A stretch of DNA of 64,000 nucleotides from NCBI RefSeq assembly GCF_900105335.1, contig NZ_LT629770.1, positions 1,550,001 through 1,614,000 on the forward strand, in the 5' to 3' direction. Below are positions 9,800-18,042 of the stretch, in pieces (within the stretch, counting starts at the first letter, position 1; each line of letters begins with the position of its first letter). Both the position numbers and the translations under genes were made by a program. The notes below the pieces were generated by a model. It ran no database searches and had not been told where the DNA came from. It worked only from the letters and a program-made list of their open reading frames with translations. This DNA is from Microbacterium paraoxydans. Its GTDB lineage: Bacteria; Actinomycetota; Actinomycetes; Actinomycetales; Microbacteriaceae.

Positions 9800-11248
9800 T
9801 CAGTCGAGCGCGCTCATCACGTGCTTGATGCGGGTGTAGTCGTCGAAGCCGTACTGCGACAGGTCCTTCCCGTATCCGGAGTGCTTGAAACCGCCGTGCG
9901 GCATGTCCGACACGAACGGGATGTGGGTGTTGATCCAGACGCACCCGAAGTCGAGATCCCGGGAGAAGCGCATGGCGCGGGCATGATCGTGGGTCCACAC
10001 CGACGCGGCGAGCGCGTACGGCACGTCGTTCGCCATCGCGAGCGCCTCCTCCTCGGTGTCGAAGGGCTGGACGGTGAGCACGGGACCGAAGATCTCCCCC
10101 TGCACGACCTCGTCGTCCTGCTGCACGCCGGTCACGACGGTCGCCTCCCAGAAGTAGCCCCGGTCACCCTGCCGCGCCCCGCCGGTCGCAACCGTCGCAT
10201 GCCCGGGAAGCCGGTCGACGAAGCCCTGCACCTGCGCGAGCTGGGCCGCGCTGCTCAGCGGTCCGTACAGCACGCCCTCTTCGTCCGGCGCCCCGGTCCG
10301 CGCGTGCGTGCGGGTCCGCTCCACCAGTGCCGCGACGAGCTCGTCGTGCACCGACGCGTGCACGAGCACCCGGGTCGCCGCGGTGCAGTCCTGCCCCGCG
10401 TTGAAGAAGGCCCCCGTGACGATGCCCTCGACCGCCTTCTCGATCGACGCGTCGGGGAAGACGATCGCGGGCGCCTTGCCGCCGAGCTCCAGGTGCACGC
10501 GTTTGACGTCGTCGGCCGCCGAGCGGGCCACGGCCATGCCCGCGCGCACCGAGCCGGTGATGGCCACCATCTGCGGCGTCGGATGCTCGACGAGGGCCGC
10601 TCCGGTCTCACGGTCGCCGAGCACGATGTTGAGGGTGCCGGCGGGGGTGTGGCGCGCGACGATCTCCGCGAGCAGCAGGGTGGTGAGCGGCGTGGACTCC
10701 GCCGGCTTCAGCACGACCGTGTTCCCGGCGGCGAGCGCGGGAGCGATCTTCCACACCGCCATGTTCAGGGGGTAGTTCCACGGCGTCACCTGCCCGATCA
10801 CGCCGATCGGCTCCCGGCGCACGAAGGAGGTGTGCCCGGGGAGGTACTCCGCGGCGGCTCGACCCTCGAGGCTCCGCGCGGCGCCGGCGAAGAACCGCAG
10901 CTGGTCCGCGGACTGCAGGATCTCGTCGGCGACGAGCGTCGCCCGCGGCTTGCCGGTGTCCTTCGATTCGAGGTCGGCGAACTCCTCGGCCCGCGCGGCC
11001 ATCTCCTCGGCGATGCGGAACAGCGCGAGCTGGCGCGCAGACGGCGGGGTGTCCCGCCAGATCGGGAACGCCGCCGCGGCCGCGGCATACGCGGCATCCA
11101 CGTCGGTGCGGTCGGAGATCGGGATCTCGCCGTAGGCTTCCTCCGTCACCGGATCGATGAGCGGCAGGCGCCCGCTCCCCGCTGCGGTGACAGCGCGACC
11201 GCCGATGAAGTTCTGCAGGGGCACGGTCATCGTCGACGGTGAGGACAT
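9800..11248 (-). CDS. aldehyde dehydrogenase, probable gamma-aminobutyraldehyde dehydrogenase
   Basis: A 482-residue NAD(P)-dependent aldehyde dehydrogenase. The catalytic Cys288 lies in F-F-N-A-G-Q-D-C-T-A-A, the general-base Glu in H-L-E-L-G-G-K-A-P, and the proton-relay Asn in T-P-W-N-Y-P. The N-A-G-Q-D-C-T-A-A-T-R and P-H-G-G-F-K-H-S-G-Y-G-K-D patterns resemble the PatD/YdcW group that oxidises 4-aminobutanal to GABA. The neighbouring PuuB-like oxidase supports a putrescine role. The start ATG 11248 lies 6 nt after a TACCAT -10 (11260-11255, minus strand), so the transcript is probably leaderless; an ATG 6 codons later has less support. Confidence 0.85.
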   Translation of the reverse strand: MSSPSTMTVPLQNFIGGRAVTAAGSGRLPLIDPVTEEAYGEIPISDRTDVDAAYAAAAAAFPIWRDTPPSARQLALFRIAEEMAARAEEFADLESKDTGKPRATLVADEILQSADQLRFFAGAARSLEGRAAAEYLPGHTSFVRREPIGVIGQVTPWNYPLNMAVWKIAPALAAGNTVVLKPAESTPLTTLLLAEIVARHTPAGTLNIVLGDRETGAALVEHPTPQMVAITGSVRAGMAVARSAADDVKRVHLELGGKAPAIVFPDASIEKAVEGIVTGAFFNAGQDCTAATRVLVHASVHDELVAALVERTRTHARTGAPDEEGVLYGPLSSAAQLAQVQGFVDRLPGHATVATGGARQGDRGYFWEATVVTGVQQDDEVVQGEIFGPVLTVQPFDTEEEALAMANDVPYALAASVWTHDHARAMRFSRDLDFGCVWINTHIPFVSDMPHGGFKHSGYGKDLSQYGFDDYTRIKHVMSALD

Positions 11249-11347
11249 AGCGCCATGGTAGCCATCAGAACGCGGAATCTGTAGCTTTTCGTCCACAGAT
11301 CGACGGATTCGGTTGCGCAGCCCCCATCCGAGTGTCACGATCGGTAC

Positions 11348-11815
11348 ATGAGTCCGAAGACGCCTCCCCCCGCCCTCGACGACATCTCGAAGCGCATCGT
11401 CGAGCTGCTGCAGGAGGACGGTCGGCGTCCCTATGCGGAGATCGCCCGGGAGGTGGGGCTCAGCGAGGCCGCGGCCCGCCAGCGGGTGCAGCGGCTGACC
11501 GAATCGGGCCTGATCCAGATCGTCGCCGTGACCGACCCGCTGCAGCTCGGCTTCCACCGCATGTCGATGATCGGGATCCGGGTGTCCGGCGACCCCCGCG
11601 CGATCGCGGAGGAGCTCACGGCGATCCCGGAGCTCGCGTACGTCGTGGTCACTCTCGGGACGTTCGACATCCTCGTCGAGGCGGTGTGCGAGGACGACGA
11701 CCACCTGCTCGACCTCATCGCCACCCGCATCCGTACCATCCCCGGCATCATCCAGACGGAGAGCCTGCTCTACGCCGGCCTCTACAAAGACCTCTACAAC
11801 TGGGGAACGCGCTGA
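11348..11815 (+). CDS. Lrp/AsnC-family regulator
   Basis: A 155-residue protein with an N-terminal helix-turn-helix (D-I-S-K-R-I-V-E-L-L to V-G-L-S-E-A-A-A-R-Q-R-V) and a C-terminal RAM/AsnC ligand-binding domain. It sits between the divergent aldehyde dehydrogenase and the downstream FAD oxidase, so it is the likely local regulator of amine catabolism. TTGCGC (11313-11318), a 17-bp spacer and CACGAT (11336-11341) end 6 nt before the ATG, again a leaderless layout. Confidence 0.88.
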   Translation: MSPKTPPPALDDISKRIVELLQEDGRRPYAEIAREVGLSEAAARQRVQRLTESGLIQIVAVTDPLQLGFHRMSMIGIRVSGDPRAIAEELTAIPELAYVVVTLGTFDILVEAVCEDDDHLLDLIATRIRTIPGIIQTESLLYAGLYKDLYNWGTR

Positions 11816-11841
11816 CGCGCTCCCCTCGCATCGGAGTGAAC

Positions 11842-13245
11842 ATGGGCACCACGGTCTTCGAACGCCGGCGTCCTCCGCAGTCCGTCATCGACGACGCCCT
11901 GCGCGACACGGCCCTGTCGGTCTTCTGGCTCGACGACGTCGAGCGCCCCGCGCACCCGCCGCTCCGCGGCACCGTGCACACGGACCTCGTGGTCGTCGGC
12001 GGCGGCTACACCGGACTCTGGACAGCCGTGCGCGCGAAGGAGCGGGATCCGGAGCGGAGGGTGGTCCTCCTCGAGGCGTCCCGCGTGGCCTGGGCGGCGT
12101 CCGGGCGCAACGGCGGCTTCTGCGAGTCCAGCCTCACGCACGGCCATGAGAACGGCGTGAACCGCTGGCCCGAGGAGATCGACCGCCTGGAGGAGCTGGG
12201 CCACGAGAACCTCGACGGCATCGCCGAGACCGTGCGGCGGTACGACATGGATGCTGAGTTCGAGCGGACGGGCCAGCTCGCGGTGGCCGTCGAGCCGCAT
12301 CAGGTCGAGTGGCTGCGCGAGGAGGAGGGCTTCCTCGACCGGGAGGCGGTGCAGGCGGAGGTGCACTCGCCCACGTTCCTCGCCGGCGCGTGGGACCGGG
12401 ACGGCTGCGCTCTCGTACACCCGGCGAAGCTGGGGCTGGAGCTCGCGCGGGTGGCCGCCGACCTCGGCGTGGAGATCCACGAGCACAGCCTCGTCCGGCG
12501 GATCGAGGGCGCGGACTCCGGTCCGGTGACCCTCGTCACGGAGCACGGCCGGGTGACCGCCGACACGGTGGCGCTCGCGACGAACGTGTTCCCCTCGCTC
12601 CTGAAGCGCAACCGCCTCATGACGGTTCCCGTGTACGACTACGTGCTGATGACGGAGCCGCTGTCGGCCGAGCAGCTCGCGTCCATCGGCTGGCGGAACC
12701 GCCAGGGGCTCGCCGACAGCGCCAACCAGTTCCACTACTACCGCCTCACGGCCGACGACCGGATCCTGTTCGGCGGCTACGACGCGGTCTACCACTTCGG
12801 CGGCAAGGTGCGCCCCGCCTACGAGGATCGGATGGAGAGCCACCGGCGCCTGGCCTCGCACTTCTTCACCACGTTCCCGCAACTCGCCGGCCTCCGCTTC
12901 ACGCACCGCTGGGCCGGAGCGATCGACTCGTCGAGCCGGTTCTGCGCGTTCTTCGGCACCGCCCGCGGCGGCCGGGTCGCCTACGCCACGGGTTTCACCG
13001 GCCTCGGGGTCGGCGCCGCCCGGTTCGCTGCGGACGTGATGCTCGACAAGCTCGCCGGCGAGGAGACCGAGCGCACGCAGCTCCGGATGGTGCGCGAGAA
13101 GCCGATCCCGTTCCCGCCGGAGCCCGCCGCGTCCGTCGGCATCAACCTCGTCCGTGCCGCGATGGACAGGGCGGATCACAACGAGGGGCGCCGGAACCTG
13201 TTCCTGAAGACGCTCGACGCTCTCGGCATGGGCTTCGACTCGTGA
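11842..13245 (+). CDS. FAD-dependent oxidoreductase, PuuB/gamma-glutamylputrescine oxidase-like
   Basis: A 467-residue DAO-family flavoenzyme. The FAD-binding V-V-V-G-G-G-Y-T-G-L-W-T-A lies near residues 51-63, followed by E-A-S-R-V-A-W-A-A-S-G-R-N-G-G-F. The S-G-R-N-G-G pattern and the C-terminal T-G-F-T-G-L-G-V segment are typical of the PuuB group that oxidises amines such as gamma-glutamylputrescine to the aldehyde and H2O2. The product could feed the divergent aldehyde dehydrogenase. It starts 26 nt after the Lrp gene and overlaps the cupin gene by 4 nt. No gamma-glutamylputrescine synthetase is in the window, so the substrate is uncertain. Confidence 0.82.
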   Translation: MGTTVFERRRPPQSVIDDALRDTALSVFWLDDVERPAHPPLRGTVHTDLVVVGGGYTGLWTAVRAKERDPERRVVLLEASRVAWAASGRNGGFCESSLTHGHENGVNRWPEEIDRLEELGHENLDGIAETVRRYDMDAEFERTGQLAVAVEPHQVEWLREEEGFLDREAVQAEVHSPTFLAGAWDRDGCALVHPAKLGLELARVAADLGVEIHEHSLVRRIEGADSGPVTLVTEHGRVTADTVALATNVFPSLLKRNRLMTVPVYDYVLMTEPLSAEQLASIGWRNRQGLADSANQFHYYRLTADDRILFGGYDAVYHFGGKVRPAYEDRMESHRRLASHFFTTFPQLAGLRFTHRWAGAIDSSSRFCAFFGTARGGRVAYATGFTGLGVGAARFAADVMLDKLAGEETERTQLRMVREKPIPFPPEPAASVGINLVRAAMDRADHNEGRRNLFLKTLDALGMGFDS

Positions 13246-13592
13246 CTGGCCTCGCCCCGGGGGCCGCCGTCGACGCCGGACGCCTCGCGCTGACGCACGC
13301 CTCCCTGCCCGCCGAAGACGTCCGCGACGGCGCGCCGACCACCGCGTACTCCGTGCTCGACGACGCAGGAGGGATCGAGATCGGCGTCTGGGAGATGACG
13401 CCGGGCACGGCGGTGGACGTCGAGGAGGACGAGGTGTTCGTCGTGCTCTCCGGCCGCGCGACCGTGACGTTCACCGCGCCCGCGCTCCCTCCGGTGGAGC
13501 TCGGCCCCGGGTCCGTGATGCGGCTCACCACCGGCATGCGGACGGTCTGGACGGCGAGTGAGACCCTGCGGAAGGTCTCGATCGGGCTCTGA
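13242..13592 (+). CDS. cupin-domain protein (Cupin_3/DUF861-like)
   Basis: A 116-residue single-domain cupin. It starts at GTG 13242 overlapping the oxidase stop (GTGA). The core V-E-E-D-E-V-F-V-V-L-S-G-R-A-T-V-T-F and the second strand P-G-S-V-M-R-L-T-T-G-M are typical of Cupin_3 proteins that accompany amine oxidase and aldehyde dehydrogenase genes. No His triad for metal is obvious, so it may be structural or bind a small ligand. It is translationally coupled to the oxidase and probably acts in the same pathway. Confidence 0.8.
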   Translation: MTGLAPGAAVDAGRLALTHASLPAEDVRDGAPTTAYSVLDDAGGIEIGVWEMTPGTAVDVEEDEVFVVLSGRATVTFTAPALPPVELGPGSVMRLTTGMRTVWTASETLRKVSIGL

Positions 13593-13615
13593 CGCCTGCT
13601 GCCGACCAGGCCCGC

Positions 13616-14641
13616 TCAGGCCCGGCGGACCTCCGCGTGTGGGATGCGCTCAGCCATGACCCGCACCGCCTCCGGGTTGTCGTCCACGAGCACGGCCTCC
13701 CGACCGAGTGCGGAGGCCACGGCTCCGGTCGTGCCGCTGCCCGCGAAGAGGTCGAGCACCCGGTCACCCGGCCGGCTCGACGCGGTCACGATGCGCCGCA
13801 GGACGCCCTCCGGCTTCTGCGTCGGATACCCGGTCTTCTCCCGCCCGGTGGTGGGGACGATCGTGTGCCACCACACGTCCGTCGGCAGCTTGCCGCGCGC
13901 GGCCTTCTCCGCGGTCACCAGTCCCGGCGCCATGTACGGCTCCCGGTCGACGTCGTCGGAGTTGAACACGTACGTCCGCGGGTTCTTCACGTACACCAGG
14001 ATCGTGTCGTGCTTGGTGGGCCACCGCCGCCGGGACTTCGCGCCGTAGTCGTACGCCCAGATGAGCTCGTTGAGGAAGCAGTCCCGGCCGAACACCGCGT
14101 CGAGCATGACCTTCGCGTAGTGCGCCTCGCGGTAGTCCAGGTGCAGGTACAGGGTGCCGTCGTCGGCGAGCAGGCGCCAGGCCTCCTCCAGCCGCGGCAT
14201 GAGGAAGGCGCCGTAGTCGTCGAAGCTGTCATCGTACGCGCGCAGCATGCCCCGCACCCGCTCGTACCGGTGCCCGTGGAAGCCGTGCCGCACCTCGGGC
14301 TCGCCGGGCGCACGTTCAGAACCCAGGAGATCCGATGCGGTGTCGGCCGATTGGGGGCTGCTCCCGTCCGGATCAGCCGATTCCTCCGGAGTTGTGAACG
14401 TGCGGCGGGCGGTGACCACCTGCCGCTCCCGCACCCGCCCGGTGTTGAACGGCGGGTCGAGGTAGACGAGCGTGAAGGATGCGGACGGCAGGGTCGCCGC
14501 GACCGCGAGGTTGTCCCCCTCGATCACCGACACCCGCCCCGGAACCTGCGTCCCTGAGCCACCGCCCTGGGTCCCTGAGCCCGTCGAAGGGCCCTGGGTC
14601 CCTGAGCCTGCCGAAGGGCCTGAGCCTGTCGAAGGGCTCAC
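13616..14641 (-). CDS. site-specific DNA methyltransferase, beta class (N6-adenine or N4-cytosine), orphan
   Basis: A 341-residue protein. The catalytic D-P-P-F motif IV (residues 62-65, Y-L-D-P-P-F-N-T-G) comes before the AdoMet motif I F-A-G-S-G-T-T-G near the C-terminus, the order of beta-class enzymes such as CcrM or type III Mod. T-Q-K-P-E-G precedes motif I as expected. No restriction gene is adjacent. Two oddities stand out. The first ~38 residues are encoded by CCTGAGCCTGTCGAAGGG-type repeats (S-T-G-S-G-T-Q). A palindromic element (14314-14399) also inserts about 30 Ser/Asp/Glu-rich residues after motif IV. I chose GTG 14641 because it overlaps the lplA stop (GTGA); a start at GTG 14533 would remove the repeat-coded part. 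Confidence 0.85.
   Translation of the reverse strand: MSPSTGSGPSAGSGTQGPSTGSGTQGGGSGTQVPGRVSVIEGDNLAVAATLPSASFTLVYLDPPFNTGRVRERQVVTARRTFTTPEESADPDGSSPQSADTASDLLGSERAPGEPEVRHGFHGHRYERVRGMLRAYDDSFDDYGAFLMPRLEEAWRLLADDGTLYLHLDYREAHYAKVMLDAVFGRDCFLNELIWAYDYGAKSRRRWPTKHDTILVYVKNPRTYVFNSDDVDREPYMAPGLVTAEKAARGKLPTDVWWHTIVPTTGREKTGYPTQKPEGVLRRIVTASSRPGDRVLDLFAGSGTTGAVASALGREAVLVDDNPEAVRVMAERIPHAEVRRA
14314..14399. repeat. palindromic element (family A) inside the methyltransferase gene
   Basis: The left arm GTTCAGAACCCAGGAGA (14314-14330) and right arm CTCCGGAGTTGTGAAC (14384-14399) match the family A arms seen at 37277 and 47749 at 15 of 17 and 15 of 16 positions. The spacer is 53 nt, close to the 47 and 52 nt of the intergenic copies. 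The element keeps the reading frame and adds a low-complexity segment. See findings. Confidence 0.7.
14552..14637. repeat. repeat family D (CCTGAGCCTGTCGAAGGG-like), three copies plus one decayed
   Basis: Copies lie at 14573-14592, 14601-14618 and 14619-14637, with a degenerate one at 14552-14571. On the minus strand they read in frame as S-T-G-S-G-T-Q-like peptides at the very start of the methyltransferase. The same 18-mer occurs at 22272-22290. Confidence 0.75.
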
Positions 14642-15687
14642 GGAACCCGGTGCAGCCACGCGTCGGTCGAGAACTTCGACTCCACCAGCGCCTGGGCATC
14701 GGCGTACTCGTCCGGCGTGATGCCGCCGTCCTCGGCGGAGGTGAGCGAGCGGAACGTGTCCTTGAAGCGCTCGATGATCTCGGCGCGCTCCAGTCCGGTC
14801 TGGCTGCGCAGCGGGTCGACGCGCTTGGCTGCCGAGGTCGTGCCCTTGTCGCTGAGCTTCTCGCGGCCGATGCGCAGCACCTCGGTCATCATCTGGCCGT
14901 CGATGTCGTAGGAGAGGGTGGCGTGGTGCAGCACGCCACCGTTCGCGAGGCGCTTCTGCGCGGCGCCGCCGATCTTGCCGGTCGGGCTCGCGATGTCGTT
15001 GAGCGGCTGGTAGACGGCGTCGATGCCGAGCGACCGGAGCGCCTGCAGCACCCAGTCGTCGAGGAACGCGTAGGAGTCGGCGAAGGTCATACCCGCCACG
15101 AGCGAGGCCGGCACGTACAGCGAGTAGGTGATGATCTGCCCCGCGGCCATGAGCATCGCCCCGCCGCCGGAGATGCGGCGGACGACGTCGAAGCCGTGCG
15201 TCGCAGCGCCCTCGGGGTCGACCTCATTGCGGTACGACTGGAACGACCCGATGACGACGGCCGACTCGTCCCATTCCCAGATGCGCAGCGTCGGACGACG
15301 GCGCCCCTCGCCCACCCGGGAGGTGAGCACCTCGTCGAGGGCGAGGTTCATGCGCGGCGAGACCGCCTTCTCGTGGACGATCTCCCAGTCGAAGTCGCGC
15401 CACCCGGGCGCGGTGACCAGAGCGCGACGCACGGCGGTGCCCACGGCCTCGGGGCTGAAGCCGAGCAGCTGCGACCCCTCGGGGAGGGCACCGCGGACGG
15501 CCGCGGCGATGGCCGTGGCGTCGGACTCGGCGGGGAGGCCCTCGACGGCGGCGTTGATGTCGTCGAGCGCGGAGTCCGGTTCGAGGAAGAAGTCCCCGGC
15601 GAGCCGGAACCGCGCGATCCGGTCGTTCTCGACCTCGAGGTCGACGACGACGAGCTTGCCCCCAGGAACCTTGTATTCACCGTGCAC
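14638..15687 (-). CDS. lipoate--protein ligase family protein
   Basis: A 349-residue BPL/LPL-fold protein. The ligase core starts about residue 95 and contains the lipoyl-AMP loop R-R-I-S-G-G-G-A-M and a late K-I-G-G-A-A-Q-K block, as in LplA. The first ~90 residues (H-G-E-Y-K-V-P-G-G-K-L-V-V-V-D-L) resemble the small accessory domain that is C-terminal in E. coli LplA, so the domain order is swapped. It would attach lipoate or octanoate to 2-oxoacid dehydrogenase or GcvH subunits in the cytoplasm. Its stop overlaps the methyltransferase start. Confidence 0.85.
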   Translation of the reverse strand: MHGEYKVPGGKLVVVDLEVENDRIARFRLAGDFFLEPDSALDDINAAVEGLPAESDATAIAAAVRGALPEGSQLLGFSPEAVGTAVRRALVTAPGWRDFDWEIVHEKAVSPRMNLALDEVLTSRVGEGRRRPTLRIWEWDESAVVIGSFQSYRNEVDPEGAATHGFDVVRRISGGGAMLMAAGQIITYSLYVPASLVAGMTFADSYAFLDDWVLQALRSLGIDAVYQPLNDIASPTGKIGGAAQKRLANGGVLHHATLSYDIDGQMMTEVLRIGREKLSDKGTTSAAKRVDPLRSQTGLERAEIIERFKDTFRSLTSAEDGGITPDEYADAQALVESKFSTDAWLHRVP

Positions 15688-15720
15688 GGATCCAGCTTAA
15701 GGCGCACGCTGCCGCCGTGG

Positions 15721-16458
15721 TCAGCCGCCGAGCACGACCACGCGTTCCCCGGCCCTGATCGGCGTGGAGTAGCGGTTGCCGGGCGTGGGCAGGGGGCAGA
15801 TGAACTGGTCGGAGAAGGCGCACGGCGGCAGGTACGCCCGGTTGAAGTCGATCACGGCGGACCCGTCGGCGGCGGGCTCGTCGACGGGGAGGAACCGGAA
15901 CCGGTACGTCTCCAGCCCGTTCGTCCCGTCGGCGAAGACCGCACTCAGCGCTCCGCTCCCGCTGCGGGTGACCGTGAGCTCGCGCGGGGCCCCGGCGAGC
16001 TCGAACCGCAGGCGTCCGGCGATCGCGGTCTCGCGCTCCTCGCCGTCGACCGCCGTGACGACGATCCGCTCGTCTGGCGCGGGCTCGAACGTGGCCGGGA
16101 TCCGCCATCGTTCGTCGGGGCCGTAGGCGTCGATCGCCGTGAACCACTCCCGCTGCGGACGAGCGGGGTTCCAGACGCGGAGGGCCAGCAGTCCGTTGCG
16201 GTCGAACACACGCAGCTCGCGCCGCCCGAGGCGCAGGGTCTGGGTGCCGCGGAGGGTGACGACCGACCCCGACGGTCCCAGTTCGCTGCCGCGGATGCCG
16301 CCGTCCCCGGTGAGGGCCCAGAGTCCGGGCACGCCGTCGACCGCGGCGGGTTCGGTGATGAGCCAGTTCGTCGACTCCAGCGCGGACGGCCCGTACTCCG
16401 ACCCCGCATAGCGCTCGCGCGCCGCGTGCCACTCATGCCAGTCGGTCAGGAAGCTCAT
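15721..16458 (-). CDS. DUF1684 domain protein
   Basis: A 245-residue protein. The C-terminal block I-D-F-N-R-A-Y-L-P-P-C-A-F and C-P-L-P-T-P-G-N-R identifies the DUF1684 family, which is widespread in actinobacteria and other bacteria and has no firm biochemical function. It has no signal peptide or membrane segment and is predominantly beta. It lies 33 nt upstream of the lipoate ligase on the same strand and may be co-transcribed with it. Confidence 0.85.
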   Translation of the reverse strand: MSFLTDWHEWHAARERYAGSEYGPSALESTNWLITEPAAVDGVPGLWALTGDGGIRGSELGPSGSVVTLRGTQTLRLGRRELRVFDRNGLLALRVWNPARPQREWFTAIDAYGPDERWRIPATFEPAPDERIVVTAVDGEERETAIAGRLRFELAGAPRELTVTRSGSGALSAVFADGTNGLETYRFRFLPVDEPAADGSAVIDFNRAYLPPCAFSDQFICPLPTPGNRYSTPIRAGERVVVLGG

Positions 16459-17178
16459 CGCCGCGGGCCCTCCCCCTCGCTCGTGCGGATGTGCCCCGAA
16501 TCTAGGGCTGCCCCCACGGCCCGTGGCCTCCCTCCGTCACACGCCTTCACCCCGCGTCATCCCGCGTCACACTCCCTCCGCCCTCAGCCCCGTCCCTCCC
16601 TCCCGTCCCTCCCTCCCGTGCGGGATCAAACCCGCCCCTCCCCGCCCCCTCCCCCGCCCGTTCCTGATCCCGCCCCCGGCGCGCAGCCCGCCACCCCTCG
16701 CGCGCGGGATCAAAACCGGCCCCTGGCACCGCGCTCCGCGCCCGTTTCTGATCCCGCCACCGGGACACGCCCGCCACACACACCGCCAGCGGGATCGAAA
16801 CCGCACCCGCCATCCCGTCCCCCGCCCGTTTCTGATCCGCCACCGCGCGGCCCTCCGCCATGCGCACGCTCTGAACTCACCACCACCGCCCCGATCAGCG
16901 GCGCGGCCCCCGGCGTACCCGCTCACCGTGTGTGTTCGAAAACGCTCTCCCGCAGCCCGCCCCAGGCCCGAAAGTGATCCCGCGGGATGGCTGGAGGCGC
17001 GAAAGTGATCCCGATACGTCGCCGCGGACGCCGCCGCGTCGACGCTCGCCGACGCCCCCACTCGTCGCGAGTGCAGAAACGCGCCTCTGCGACGTGTTCC
17101 GGGCACCAAAGTGATCCCGCGAGGCGGACGGAGGGGCGAAAGTGATCCTGGACGGAACTGGAGGGGACGGGGCGGGGG
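16459..17178. repeat. 720-bp intergenic region of family C repeats (GCGGGATCA / TGATCCCGC)
   Basis: No gene is supported here. Three units carry a left arm GCGGGATCA or GCGGGATCG and a right arm TGATCCCGC about 35-45 nt later: 16620-16673, 16704-16757 and 16789-16840 (right arm one C short). The part nearest the hydrolase holds a tandem pair of about 80-nt blocks, roughly 16930-17012 and 17066-17149. Each ends with two AAAGTGATCC copies about 30 nt apart. A second cluster lies at 25180-25605. It forms the long 3' flank of the hydrolase gene at 17179. Confidence 0.7.
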
Positions 17179-18033
17179 TCAGCGGGCCGGGATGTGGGCG
17201 TCGAGCCACGCGAGCACGTCGGCGCGCACCTCGTCCTGCTGGAGCTCCTGGAAGATCTCGTGCCGCGCGTCGGGGTAGACGAGGGTCGTGACGTCCGTGA
17301 GCCCGGAGCGTCGGCGGTACGCGTCGGCGAGCTTGTGGACGCTGCGGGGACCGCCGACCGGATCGTCACGGCCGACGAGGAGGAGCACCGGGAGGTCGCG
17401 CGCGAGGTGCTTCGCCGGACGCCCGTAGAGTCGCGCCGCGTCGAGCGGACCGAAGAGCTTGAGCAGCGGCACCCCCGTCGTGAGCGGGTCCTCCTCGAAG
17501 GCCTTCCACACCGCGGGGTCACGGCTCAGCCACTCGTATCCGGTCGCGTCGTCGGCGGCCCACGCGGCGTTCAGCGGCGCCGGGTTCAGGGAGCGGGGCG
17601 TGCGCAGCGCCGAGCCCGACAGGATGACCGCATCGAAGGCCTCCGCGTGCTCGTTCACCAGCATCTGCGCGAGGAACGACCCCCACGAGTGCCCGAGGAG
17701 CACGAGCGGGAGGTCGGGGTTCTCGTCGCGGATGATGCCGGTCAGCTGCCAGACCGCGTCCTTGGCCGCCCGGAGTCCCCCGGGACCGAGCCGTCCGAGG
17801 CGGGCCGGGTCGCCGTGCTGACGCATTCCGGTGCGCCCGTGCCCGCGGTGGTCGTCCGCGTAGACGGTGAACCCGGCTCCGGTGAGTGCGGCGATCAGCG
17901 CGGGATACCGTCCTGCGTGCTCCCCCACCCCGTGCAGGAGCTGGACGACGCCGCGGGGCGTCCCCTCCGCCGGGTGGACGTCGTAGACGATGGCGATGCC
18001 GTGGCTGTCGGTGTACTCGCGGGTCTCGGTCAT
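17179..18033 (-). CDS. alpha/beta hydrolase, monoacylglycerol lipase-like
   Basis: A 284-residue protein with the nucleophile elbow G-H-S116-W-G, oxyanion strand L-L-H-G-V-G-E-H-A-G-R-Y and a D-D-H-R-G-H-G-R-T motif, all typical of lysophospholipase/monoacylglycerol lipase (Hydrolase_4) enzymes. The acid residue lies in V-G-R-D-D-P-V-G-G and the catalytic His in D-A-R-H-E-I-F. No signal peptide is present, so it is cytoplasmic. It is 9 nt downstream of cutC and likely co-transcribed. Confidence 0.85.
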   Translation of the reverse strand: MTETREYTDSHGIAIVYDVHPAEGTPRGVVQLLHGVGEHAGRYPALIAALTGAGFTVYADDHRGHGRTGMRQHGDPARLGRLGPGGLRAAKDAVWQLTGIIRDENPDLPLVLLGHSWGSFLAQMLVNEHAEAFDAVILSGSALRTPRSLNPAPLNAAWAADDATGYEWLSRDPAVWKAFEEDPLTTGVPLLKLFGPLDAARLYGRPAKHLARDLPVLLLVGRDDPVGGPRSVHKLADAYRRRSGLTDVTTLVYPDARHEIFQELQQDEVRADVLAWLDAHIPAR

Positions 18034-18042
18034 GGTCCTGCC

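Noticed and set aside
13616..14641. Restriction-modification system
   Set aside because: No restriction endonuclease or specificity gene is adjacent; the neighbours are lipoate ligase and a cupin, so the methyltransferase is treated as an orphan.
14533..14659. Upstream GTG start of the methyltransferase at 14659
   Set aside because: It would overlap the lplA gene by 22 nt; the GTG at 14641 gives the usual 4-nt GTGA overlap and is preferred.
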